The notes beneath the pieces were generated by a model that was given only the letters and a program-made list of their open reading frames with translations, was not told where the DNA came from and did not search any database. Positions 48,546-57,542 of a stretch of DNA of 64,000 nt are shown here, piece after piece. Source of the stretch: Absidia repens. Its lineage: Eukaryota; Mucoromycota; Mucoromycetes; Mucorales; Cunninghamellaceae. The position numbers and the translations under genes are program-made. Every line of letters starts with the position of its first letter. Positions within the stretch are counted from its first letter, which is position 1. The DNA is taken from NCBI GenBank assembly GCA_002105175.1, contig MCGE01000001.1, forward strand, positions 1,798,001 through 1,862,000. The letters run 5' to 3'.

Positions 48546-50672
48546 AGACATCACAACTTTTTTTGTTTGGTCCATTACAAATCCCTCAAATATGCTTCAA
48601 TAAAACATGCCTTACTATCAAATTATTGTCTTCTGGATCATTAGCTTTCTGATTCATGAGATAATTAATAATATTGCAATTGTAGCTGTTTTTCAAAATA
48701 TGCTATTAGATACTTGCTTTCTAGATTACCCCCACTATGACTGCCTCCGAGTCCTTTTTTTGCTTCTCTTCTTTCTTACAACAGTCAACACTATGCAACT
48801 TAATGAACATGTTGGTTCAGTAACTACCATTACTTAACATTGATAGAACTGTTTTCTGTTCCTGATGCCTTTGTAAACAGGACGGAACAATTTGGTCTGG
48901 TTTACCCCTCACTATAAAAGTGTTGTCACTCATGGTAGAATAGCGCATCCTCTTGGATCAAACTGGTTTATCTTATGCGCTGTTTATTTTAACTTGAGAT
49001 ACCCCCGCCCCTACACAATCCTAAGGACCGCTCCTTTCGATAGATAGCGCGGCACTATTATTAGCGTACATAGTATAGCTTAGCTCTCAAATTATGATTT
49101 ATAACTACACCTGAATAAAATATACGTTGTCTATTTATTTTAACATTGTCCATCACATACTTAGTTTGTTTTATCGAATGACGTTTATCCACTGCACAGT
49201 ATAGTGAATGTGGTTGTGGAAAAAAAGAAAAACTTATTTATGTGTGCCAGAAAAAAGGCTTCAGACATGAGACGGCTTTGGTCAAACCGCCCTGCTCAAA
49301 TATTTGTCTACCGTACAATACAGTACTTTACTGTACACTGGGCTCAAAAATAGGCGTTAGCGGGATTTTGAATGACCTTAAAAATTGGTCGTGGTGGGCG
49401 CGTGCAAAACAATAGCGAAAGTCACATAATCCGGGCAGTATTTGGTTACCTGAATAACATTCCCGTATTTTACTGGACACCTTGGTGGTGCAATTCCTTG
49501 ACCCCATTCTTTTTTTTTTTTTTTTTTTTTGGTGTACTTGCTCTACTGCACCATATATGGAAAATCCATGAATAGTCCTTATTTTTATACAAATATATAA
49601 GATTGACCCTTCATTTTTATTTCTTTTATCAAGAACCTTTTTTTTTTTTTTTTTTTTTTTTTTGATAGAGAAGTCTTTATTTTATTATTTCTACTTCGCT
49701 ATAAAAATAATTGCCCCTGAACGGACTCTGAATCCTTCGCTTTATTTTTATTTTTCCTCTATCACACACAAAAAGTTGAACTTAAGCCTAAAAGTTCTGG
49801 TGCTCACTTAGATAAAAAACTATAAAAACACAACCCAAGTTACTACTCTATAACAAAAATAGCGCTTAACACTAGTGTCGAGAACCGGCCTGACACCGCT
49901 CCCAACAACAGTGAACCTGCAGACGCCTTTGCTATCTTAGTGATTGAAGATGCCTCTGTACTACCCTTGACGATTTTCCCTTGATGACCTTGAACCACCC
50001 CTATATTCCAAAATCACTTCTGCCTCCTCCACGTCTCGCCTCCGACCATCTTTTTTTTTCTTTTAAATTTTAGTATAAATAGCCCACCTTTTTTCTTTAG
50101 TTTTTTTCAGTTTTCTCATATTATCAAATAAAACTTAGTACAAAGGTTATTATACCACCAAATTATCTACTGTTTCTATTGGATCATAGAAACCTCCTTT
50201 TATTTTTGACTACAAAGTCCTCTTTTTTATTTTATTTTTACTGTGTGTTATACACTTATTTTTATTGAACCAACTAAGGTCAATACTTTTTATTTTTATT
50301 TTATTTTACACTTCCAAGTTTATTTTTTATAAACTTTCTCTACAGTTGGACTTTATCTACAAAAGTTCTGGTGCTCACTACTTACAAATCTATTTTTGTC
50401 CGATTCAGGAACAAGATATTTCAAATTCCGCCCAAGGAACAAGTTTATTTTCAAGCTCTAAACAAGCAAAAGCTATACTAAAGGATAACTCAAGACATCC
50501 TATCCAACCCAAAAAAATATAAAAACCTACAAAAACACTACTCTGTTACAAGCTACATACCCAAATTGGCCGTAACACATAACACCAGTTGGACTAAAAT
50601 AACAAATTTAGCCGCAACAAAAGAGGCAACGTAATCAATGTCCGATTTATCCAAAAATGTTGCAAAAAGGAA
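48546..50672. other. Repeat-rich intergenic region without genes
   Basis: Contains a further degenerate end of the dispersed repeat near 49060-49160 (ACACCTGAATAAAATATACG) and T tracts of about 20-22 nt at 49511-49530 and 49640-49661. Two diverged direct repeats share the 19-nt AAAAGTTCTGGTGCTCACT at about 49790-49808 and 50361-50379, with similar flanks. A frame at about 49870-49983 (ENRPDTAPNNSEPADAFAIL) is isolated and unassigned. It may be a decayed retroelement. Confidence 0.4.
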
Positions 50673-50745
50673 TGCCCGCTATCAGAATCGAACTGATGAC
50701 CTTCTGCTTACTAGGCAGACGCTCTGCCAACTGAGCCAAGAGGGC
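50673..50745 (-). tRNA. tRNA-Thr (anticodon AGT)
   Basis: The minus strand folds into a 73-nt cloverleaf without an intron: acceptor GCCCTCT paired with AGCGGGC (one mismatch, position 5), D-arm GCTC-AGTTGGCA-GAGC, anticodon arm TCTGC-CTAGTAA-GCAGA with AGT in the loop, variable AGGTC, T-arm ATCAG-TTCGATT-CTGAT, and discriminator A. A and B box positions are normal (TGGCTCAGTTGG and GTTCGATTC). Its 5' end faces the LTR retrotransposon, whose left LTR starts 10 bp upstream of the mature 5' end. Confidence 0.95.
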
Positions 50746-50755
50746 GAATATGTTT

Positions 50756-51062
50756 TGTAGCATTGGGAACTTCTATATGAGCCCAATCGCCCATTTCCAG
50801 CCAATCAGAACTCTTCTTTGGTTAGTATACCTGTATTTCCCCTTTTGTGTGTTTGTGACCCCTGATAGTAGTACATAGCTTCTTACCACTTGTATCAACT
50901 TTATTTTTATTTATATATTTTTTGGTGATGAATGACTGTCTTATTTTTTTGGTTTATCAGTGTGTGAATTAGAATTTTAATAAAAAGACAAGCTTTATCC
51001 CCTTTACTTTTATTTTTTTGGTTGACTCAATTGTGGAGTTATTTAGTTACAGCGACGTAACA
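50756..51062 (+). repeat. Left LTR
   Basis: 307 bp, begins TG and ends CA. It contains an AATAAAAAGACAAGC polyadenylation-like segment near 50979-50993 and T-rich tracts. It appears identical to the right LTR. Confidence 0.93.
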
Positions 51063-51137
51063 TTTTTGGTGGATTGAACCTGGGCAGGAAAACAGTTGAA
51101 CCTTGGACACACAATAATCTCAGCAATTAATATCAGT

Positions 51138-52106
51138 ATGGAATTGAAAAATCTTATGGACAAGCCAGATCGCTTCCACGGCAAAGACGGTGACGATGCA
51201 ACAATGTGGGTAGATAGTATGGACACATACATCCAACTCAATGGGATTGAAGGTGTGAACGCCGTTTTGGTGGCCTCAACCTTTCTGAAGGACAACGCTG
51301 CGAAATGGTGGCAAGTGACAAGGAAGAGTATCAACGAATGGAACGAATTCAAGACAAAGTTCAAGGATTACTTCACTGAAGAAGACATACAGGACCAATG
51401 GTGGGACCAACTGGAAAATCTGAAACAAAATGGTATGACTCTAAAGGAACTGGAAATGCAACTGGAAGACCTATTCTCGAAACTCAAGATCACGGAAGAT
51501 ATCAACAAGAAAAGGTATCTGGTGAAATCATTGGACTCAAGAATCGCGTTTGAAGTGGACAAAAGCAACCCATCTACCTTCAAGGAAACGTTAGCCATGG
51601 CAAAACGGATGGAGACACTCTTTGGCAAGTATGGCGGTGCGAAGGATGTACCTGTGGTGAAGGGTACGGAAGAAGTAGTGGATCCCTCTGGTATCGATTC
51701 TAGTCGTAGCGTAGACAATTCTGTGGCAAATACTCTCGGCAACTTGGTCGAAGAATTCAAGGCTTTGAAGATACATATGCTACAAAATCAAGGTGCGTCG
51801 ATGAACCAGCAATCAAGCAATGCCGAAAATATGACGAATGGCTTTAGGGGGCGTTGTTATTTGTGTAATAATGTGGGTCATACAAAGCGGGAATGCCCAT
51901 ATGAAATGGAACAACAATATTACCAACAACGACAACAATATTCTTATCAACAACCTCAGCAACCTCAGCAACAGCAATATTATCAGCAATTCCAACAGCC
52001 TCAGCGACAACAATATCAGCAACGACAGCAACCTCAGCAGCAACCTCAACAGCAGCAACCCTCTCCCTCTCAACAAAAGGACTCGGGAAAAGCCAAAGGG
52101 CAGTAG
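51138..52106 (+). CDS. Retrotransposon Gag
   Basis: Capsid/nucleocapsid precursor, 322 aa from the ATG at 51138 (MELKNLMDKPDRFHGKDGDD). The central retrotrans_gag-like region contains VASTFLKDNAAKWWQVTRKS and WNEFKTKFKDYF, typical of Ty3/Gypsy Gag. A single zinc knuckle CX2CX4HX4C is present: CYLCNNVGHTKREC at about residues 237-250. The last 65 residues are a Gln/Tyr/Pro-rich low-complexity tail. A TTG-initiated extension upstream is rejected. The stop is TAG at 52104. A slippery heptamer lies 13 nt before the stop. Confidence 0.92.
   Translation: MELKNLMDKPDRFHGKDGDDATMWVDSMDTYIQLNGIEGVNAVLVASTFLKDNAAKWWQVTRKSINEWNEFKTKFKDYFTEEDIQDQWWDQLENLKQNGMTLKELEMQLEDLFSKLKITEDINKKRYLVKSLDSRIAFEVDKSNPSTFKETLAMAKRMETLFGKYGGAKDVPVVKGTEEVVDPSGIDSSRSVDNSVANTLGNLVEEFKALKIHMLQNQGASMNQQSSNAENMTNGFRGRCYLCNNVGHTKRECPYEMEQQYYQQRQQYSYQQPQQPQQQQYYQQFQQPQRQQYQQRQQPQQQPQQQQPSPSQQKDSGKAKGQ
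52085..52091 (+). promoter_or_regulatory. Candidate -1 ribosomal frameshift site (gag to protease)
   Basis: In the gag frame the sequence reads TCG GGA AAA GCC. The heptamer G-GGA-AAA fits the X-XXY-YYZ rule for -1 slippage. The -1 frame is open from here through the protease domain to 53107, and gag stops 13 nt downstream. No pseudoknot was tested. Confidence 0.55.
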
Positions 52107-53107
52107 GTGGTGGGATACCTGCTGTCCAGAAGAAAAATTCCCAGGAAATCGTGCAACAACAAGTTGGTGGCCAACCAATGGATTCGGTGATACAAGACGA
52201 AACTAGGAAGGCTTACACCATTACTGGCGTACAAGTGTGGACAAATCAAAACACAAGGGCAAGGTCAGATGATGGGTCTGTTAATGATAGGGCTAGGAAA
52301 CGTCCTGCGGTGGCTGGTCCTTCAACTATGCAACAAGGTGGTGTGAATGATGCTGAATTGGCGACTGTGGACAAGGCAAAGGCGAAGAAGAAAAGGGCAC
52401 CTCCGAAGAAGATTGCTGTGGAAGTGGAGGAATATGACATTTGGAAACAACTGAAGAATGTGGATGCTGGGATGAACATGGCACAAGTACTCTCGTTATA
52501 CCGGAAGTCTGCTACGGATGTACAAGCTGGATTACGATACCTCTATGCAAGGAAACCAAAGAAGGAAAAAGGAAAGGCAACGATGATGGTGAATCAAGTC
52601 TTCCCTGCTACGGTGGCTTCTGATGATTCGGATGATATTGACAATACTGACAGCGCAGATGACTTCTCTGAACTGGAATCCGATGATGGTACTGGAATGG
52701 ACGAATCTGATGACGATAGCTTGGATACTGATACCGTGTATGACTACAAATACGACCCGACAATTTTGAAGCAATCCTTTCCGTTTATGATTCCGGTGGA
52801 AGTATATGGTACTGTCGTGGATGCTGTGGTGGATACTGGTGCTTCGGTGTCGGTGATTAGCTCTTCGTTGGTGGCAAGCTTGAAACTACAGGTGAATGGT
52901 GATTCTATGTCGTTGGAACACTTGGATGGAAACCCTCTTGGTCCGAATGGAGTGTGTGAAGATGTCCCGTTACGTATTGGTGGCAAGCTCCGAAAGGAAC
53001 ACTTTGTGGTACATGACCGTCAACAAGCAAATGTCGATGGAAAGGGCGAAGGTGTATTTGTCGTCAAGGGTTTTGTACGCTGGAAGTGTTGTGGATCGCT
53101 CGGGTGA
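52092..53107 (+). CDS. Retrotransposon protease region (pol part 1, -1 frame)
   Basis: The frame is -1 relative to gag and has no stop between the slippery site and 53107. It encodes a charged linker followed by an aspartic protease: VEVYGTVVDAVVDTGASVSV with the DTGA catalytic loop (about 52800-52857), SSSLVASLKL and GVCEDVPLRIGGKLRKEHFV. Acidic, Ser/Asp-rich residues precede the domain. The frame closes at a TGA (53105) before RT, which continues in a third frame, so the protease-RT junction needs either a second recoding event or is damaged by an indel. Confidence 0.8.
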
Positions 53108-54653
53108 AGGCGATGTGGGGTTGAATGATGTGGAATTAGGATGTGCGGAAGAAGGTAGAAAAAAGGGATTGTGTGATTTTGTGGAAAGAGAAGCGGTGCC
53201 TTCGGTGATATGGAATGTGTTGGAACAGTACTTTGATAAGGTATTTGTGGAAACGGCTGGACTGGGCAGGGTGCATGGATTCAAGCACGATATCAATACG
53301 GTGACCAATACTCCCATCAAAAGTGTACCGTATCGTACCACATGGCAAGAAGACGATCATCTGAAGAAGACCTTGGATGAATTACTACAAGACGGGATCA
53401 TTAGGCCCTCCGATGGTGTTTGGACTTCTCCCTTGGTGTTTGTAAAAAAAAAGGATGGGTCCCTCCGCATGTGTACCGATTATAGAAGGCTGAACAAAAT
53501 CACTGTGAAGGATGCTTACCCATTGCCCCATCTAGATACATTGATTGGTTCTCTTGGTGGCTCGAAATATTTTACAACATTGGATTGTGCTAGTGGCTTT
53601 TGGCAAATTGCTTTGGACGACGACTCTATCAAGAAGACCGGTTTCACAACAAAGTTTGGTACGTTTGAATATCTTGTAATGCCGTTTGGGTTAACTGGTG
53701 CTCCCTCCACATATCAGCGAATGATGGCGACTATTTTGCAACCGTTTTTGGGTGAATTCGTACAAGTTTTTATCGACGATATTATCATTTACTCAAGATC
53801 TTTGGATGAACATATGGATCACATTACAATGGTGCTCGAACAATGTATGTCCTACAATTTACGATTCAAGATGGCGAAATGTGCATTTGGACAGTCGAAG
53901 ACTCGGTACCTTGGTCACTATATCACGGTAGATGGAATACAACCTTTGGATGACAACATCAAGAAGCTGGATTTGATTGTAGAACCGAAGAACAAGGATG
54001 ACGTTAGATCTATTTTGGGCTTGGCGGGTTATTATCGACAATTTGTACAAGATTTTGCAAGGATAGCGGAACCACTTACTCGGTTGATTCGGAAGACGAC
54101 TGCTTTTGAATGGAAGGAAGATCAAGTGATGGCGTGGAACGAACTCAAGGCAAGGTTGACAAGTAGTCCAATTCTCTCGTATCCTGATCGTGAACAAGTG
54201 CAAATACTTACAACGGATGCCTCGGCGAAAGGACTTGGTGCCATACTATCCCAATCTCCGGATGGATCAAGCAAGGGCGAAACTGTGATAGCTTATGCCT
54301 CTAGGTCATTGAAGGAACCCGAAACTAGGTATTCAGCAACACATTTGGAAGCTTTGGCGGTGGTTTGGGCTGTAACTCACTTCCGACACTACTTGGCTGG
54401 GCGGACGTTCAGTTTATTCACGGACCATTCAGCACTTGTATATATATTCAACAACAAAAAACTAACACCAAAACTAGCAAGATGGGCTCTATCTCTCATG
54501 GAATATGATTATGTGGTCAAGTATCGACAAGGTACACTCAATGCGGCGGATGCTCTGTCTCGGTTAGTAGGTGAACAACAAGAACTAGATGATGTTGATG
54601 ACGATCATGATTCTTTGGCGGCGGCCTGTGGTGATTTAGATTTTGAATGGTGA
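52896..54653 (+). CDS. Retrotransposon reverse transcriptase and RNase H (pol part 2)
   Basis: RT domain with WTSPLVFVKKKDGSLRMCTD, DYRRLNKITVKDAYPLPHLD, KYFTTLDCASGFWQIALDDD, PFGLTGAPSTYQRMM and the catalytic FIDDIIIYSRS (the YxDD-type box). RNase H follows: TTDASAKGLGAILSQ, ATHLEALAVVWAVTHFRHYL and FSLFTDHSALVYIF, keeping the D-E-D residues. A tether ends KYRQGTLNAADALSRL. The frame ends with tandem stops TGATGA at 54651. It overlaps the protease frame by at least 212 nt and is +1 relative to it; the ATG at 52896 lies within the protease domain and is unlikely to be a true start. Confidence 0.92.
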   Translation: MVILCRWNTWMETLLVRMECVKMSRYVLVASSERNTLWYMTVNKQMSMERAKVYLSSRVLYAGSVVDRSGEGDVGLNDVELGCAEEGRKKGLCDFVEREAVPSVIWNVLEQYFDKVFVETAGLGRVHGFKHDINTVTNTPIKSVPYRTTWQEDDHLKKTLDELLQDGIIRPSDGVWTSPLVFVKKKDGSLRMCTDYRRLNKITVKDAYPLPHLDTLIGSLGGSKYFTTLDCASGFWQIALDDDSIKKTGFTTKFGTFEYLVMPFGLTGAPSTYQRMMATILQPFLGEFVQVFIDDIIIYSRSLDEHMDHITMVLEQCMSYNLRFKMAKCAFGQSKTRYLGHYITVDGIQPLDDNIKKLDLIVEPKNKDDVRSILGLAGYYRQFVQDFARIAEPLTRLIRKTTAFEWKEDQVMAWNELKARLTSSPILSYPDREQVQILTTDASAKGLGAILSQSPDGSSKGETVIAYASRSLKEPETRYSATHLEALAVVWAVTHFRHYLAGRTFSLFTDHSALVYIFNNKKLTPKLARWALSLMEYDYVVKYRQGTLNAADALSRLVGEQQELDDVDDDHDSLAAACGDLDFEW

Positions 54654-54660
54654 TGACTTA

Positions 54661-54722
54661 TTTTTTTTAAAAAAAAAAAAAAAAAAAAAAATAAAAAAAA
54701 AAAAAAAAAAAAAAAAAAAATG

Positions 54723-54780
<58 letters not shown>

Positions 54781-54889
54781 ATGGTTGGTAGGGTGGGCAC
54801 TTATTATTATTTGGGATACATATATTATATTTTATTATTTACTATTATTATTATTGGATGTATTATTGATATTGGACAACAACAACAGC

Positions 54890-54927
<38 letters not shown>

Positions 54928-54935
54928 CTTACAAC
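54661..54935 (+). repeat. Internal poly(A) tract and (CAA)17 leader between RNase H and integrase frames
   Basis: T8 is followed by about 110 nt that are almost pure A (54669-54779, broken only by single T and TG). Then come about 95 nt of AT-rich DNA and a run of 17 CAA/CAG triplets (54877-54927), ending 8 nt before the ATG of the integrase frame. Upstream of it the RNase H frame ends with two stops. An upstream ATG at 54781 opens a frame that overlaps the integrase start out of phase. Confidence 0.9.
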
Positions 54936-56270
54936 ATGGACTTAGCACGATATATAGCAATCAAGAATTACCTCACTGACAAGACATACCCTTTGGGATG
55001 CGACACTTCAATTGACAAGAAAACGATACGAAACCTTTCTCGACGTTATATTATTCAAGGCAACAAACTCTTTATCAAGCGAAAAACTGTGGTGGATGGC
55101 AAGAAGACTCTGGTGGCAGCTCAAGAAGTACTCCATGAAGGAACTGCGGAAGGTGTTATTAAAATGGTGCATGAAGAAGGTCATATGGGTTTGAAGAATA
55201 CATGGATCAAGTTGCGGCTCCAGTATGAAGGTTACAAGTTATATGATCAAGTCCGGGAAGTGGTGAAAAACTGTGGTGTCTGTCAGAGGCGGGCAAAGAA
55301 GCGAATACTCAAGCATGAATTGGCACATCCGATACCAACTCCTTCTCGACCCTTCTTTATGGTTGGAATTGATGCTGTGGGACCATTAGAGGAAACGGCG
55401 AATGGAAACAAGTATCTGTTGGTGGCAATCGATCATTTGACTAGGTGGCCCGTGGCTGCAGCAGTACCAAGCATTGACGAGGTGACTACTTCTTCCTTTC
55501 TATTCAACTGCATTGTCAAGGATTTTGGTGTACCTACGTATTTGTTATCTGATCGTGGATCCAATTTTGTCTCTTATCATATCAAGGCCTTTTTGAAGAA
55601 TATTGGGTGTACTGGAATTACGACGACGGCTCATCGACCTCAAGTTAATGGAATGTGCGAGCGGATGAACCAAACTCTTGTGAATACTATTGCAAAATTG
55701 GCGGCGGACAAGAAGGACCGAAGAAATTGGGATCTATACTTACCTTTAGCCTTGCTGACTATACGATGTGTACCGAATGACGCTACTCAATATTCACCGT
55801 CTTATTTATTGTATGGTTATGTTTTGCGAACTCCTGTGACGTGGCCGGCACCAAGGTTGGATTATGTGGAAGGCGAATTGGACAAGGAAATCTCTGAACG
55901 TGTCAAGGTGATTCAAGGTATTATGGTGGAACAACGTCAAGATGCGGAACGGAATTCAGCAGATCGGAAAGCTAAATGGAAGAAGAAACATGATCAAGGT
56001 ATTACGGTGGTGCGTTTTCCGGTTGGATCTCAAGTATTATTGCGCGAAATGTATTCCAAGGGCAAGTTCGAAGATACCTGGGTTGGACCGTATACTATTA
56101 TCAAGGTGAATTCAAATGGAACTTATTGGTTGGATGGTTTGGATGGAAGGCGGATCTCTGGTGCGGTGAATGGTTCTATGATGAAGCCGTGGCATGAACA
56201 AAAGCGACTGATTCCTGAAGTTACGCATGGTCCGAAGTCTATGGCAAGAAAATTCCGAGGTGTACCTTGA
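54936..56270 (+). CDS. Retrotransposon integrase (pol part 3, separate ORF)
   Basis: 444 aa from an ATG at 54936. The zinc-binding N-domain has H-x3-H (VHEEGHMGL) and C-x2-C (NCGVCQRR). The catalytic core has FMVGIDAVGPLEETANGNKY, YLLSDRGSNFVS and HRPQVNGMCERMNQTLV; the second Asp and the Glu are separated by exactly 35 residues (DD35E). The C-terminal GPY/F module reads EDTWVGPYTIIKVNSNGTYW with DGRRISGAVNGSMMKPW. No chromodomain follows. The frame number is the same as that of the RT/RNase H frame but it is cut off by stops, a poly(A) tract and a CAA leader, so it would need its own initiation, readthrough or splicing. Confidence 0.93.
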   Translation: MDLARYIAIKNYLTDKTYPLGCDTSIDKKTIRNLSRRYIIQGNKLFIKRKTVVDGKKTLVAAQEVLHEGTAEGVIKMVHEEGHMGLKNTWIKLRLQYEGYKLYDQVREVVKNCGVCQRRAKKRILKHELAHPIPTPSRPFFMVGIDAVGPLEETANGNKYLLVAIDHLTRWPVAAAVPSIDEVTTSSFLFNCIVKDFGVPTYLLSDRGSNFVSYHIKAFLKNIGCTGITTTAHRPQVNGMCERMNQTLVNTIAKLAADKKDRRNWDLYLPLALLTIRCVPNDATQYSPSYLLYGYVLRTPVTWPAPRLDYVEGELDKEISERVKVIQGIMVEQRQDAERNSADRKAKWKKKHDQGITVVRFPVGSQVLLREMYSKGKFEDTWVGPYTIIKVNSNGTYWLDGLDGRRISGAVNGSMMKPWHEQKRLIPEVTHGPKSMARKFRGVP

Positions 56271-56286
56271 ATTTGGTGGTGGGGGA

Positions 56287-56593
56287 TGTAGCATTGGGAA
56301 CTTCTATATGAGCCCAATCGCCCATTTCCAGCCAATCAGAACTCTTCTTTGGTTAGTATACCTGTATTTCCCCTTTTGTGTGTTTGTGACCCCTGATAGT
56401 AGTACATAGCTTCTTACCACTTGTATCAACTTTATTTTTATTTATATATTTTTTGGTGATGAATGACTGTCTTATTTTTTTGGTTTATCAGTGTGTGAAT
56501 TAGAATTTTAATAAAAAGACAAGCTTTATCCCCTTTACTTTTATTTTTTTGGTTGACTCAATTGTGGAGTTATTTAGTTACAGCGACGTAACA
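56287..56593 (+). repeat. Right LTR
   Basis: 307 bp, apparently identical to the left LTR along its length. It is preceded by the purine-rich GGTGGTGGGGGA and followed by GTTTT, matching the sequence left of the element. Confidence 0.93.
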
Positions 56594-57542
56594 GTTTTGG
56601 AAAAAAAGAAGATATATATAAAGTACAGTCGCGGGATTTCAACCACCACTCATTTCGCTTTTTTTGTTTGGTCGAGGAGTGGATATTATTAGCCGGAGTG
56701 GCAAGGAAGGGCTAATAATATCCCTTCCTTCTTTCGTATCATAGTGAATGGTGCCTAGAAACTCAACTGTTGCGCTCAGCTTTCAACTAGCGGATTTTTT
56801 TTCGCGTAGGTGAAAAAAAATGCTGGCTGGGTCATTCACACTCCGACACTAAATAATTTTTAATTTTTTTGGGTCTTCGTCCTTTTTCCGCTTTCTTTCT
56901 GTTTTTTTTTATATAGCAACTTCATTGGCAACGACATCGATCTTGGATTAGCGTTAGAATTTGAATCAGGGGCATTTTGAAAAATGCAATACAGACATCA
57001 TGGGGAAACCCTTTTATTTTGGATTATTTGATTTCGGTACATCATCAGATTAGCCTCTATTTTAGAATAGTGTCATTAACATATCTTAGTGCTAGCTGTA
57101 AGAGTTTTGCTGTATCTATATTTGAAATAAACATGTCTTGTCTGTTTTATCATATGTATATCTTATGCGTTTAGTTTGTCTTGGAGAATGAGTGTGATGT
57201 GTGTGTGTGTGTGAGCCAAAAAAAAAAAAGTTTGGGCATTAGATAACTTTGTTCAACCGTCGTTCCCAGTCCTCTGTCTAGTGAAGGCTGTATATGTAAA
57301 ATAGTATATGTGGTTTATTCGGGTATCAAAAAAAACCCCTACTGTAAAGCTCGGAATTTCCTTTCACTTTTTATCAGACATATAAGGAAGGTGCAACATC
57401 ACTGTAGTAGATTCGCTGAACTTCGGAATTCCGTTCTTGGTGACATTTTTAGGGATATTTATAGACCCACAAATTATTTGTGCCAGACACATTTTTTTTT
57501 CTCTCTTCCAATTTTGACAAACCAAAACCGAAAGAAAAGATA
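56594..57542. other. Intergenic with inverted repeats and repeat relic
   Basis: Holds overlapping inverted repeats at 56681-56730, a relic of the dispersed repeat at about 56935-57150 (ATCTTGGATTAGCGTTAGAA, CATGGGGAAACCCTTTTATT), and a short (TG)n at about 57199-57212. No gene was recognised until the acetyltransferase. Confidence 0.55.

Larger units (their letters stand above)
50756..56593 (+). mobile_element. Ty3/Gypsy (Metaviridae) LTR retrotransposon, full length
   Basis: The 5.84-kb element has two 307-bp LTRs that I could not distinguish by eye (50756-51062 and 56287-56593), each TGTAGCATT...GACGTAACA. It is flanked by GTTT(T) at 50752-50756 and 56594-56598, consistent with a 4-5 bp target duplication. 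Internal order is gag, protease, RT, RNase H, integrase, the Ty3/Gypsy order. A purine-rich tract GGTGGTGGGGGA precedes the right LTR. A possible primer site TGGTGGATTGAACC lies 4 nt after the left LTR, but I cannot match it to a known tRNA 3' end. No chromodomain is seen after the integrase GPY/F motif. Identical LTRs imply recent insertion. It sits directly upstream of a Pol III gene. Confidence 0.95.

Noticed and set aside
51067..51080. TGGTGGATTGAACC as the primer binding site
   Set aside because: Position is suitable, but it resembles the complement of a T-arm rather than a full tRNA 3' end, so I did not list it as a feature.
54785..54979. Poly-Asn frame starting at a TTG before the integrase
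   Set aside because: It is the CAA repeat read in another phase, with a non-ATG start and no domain.
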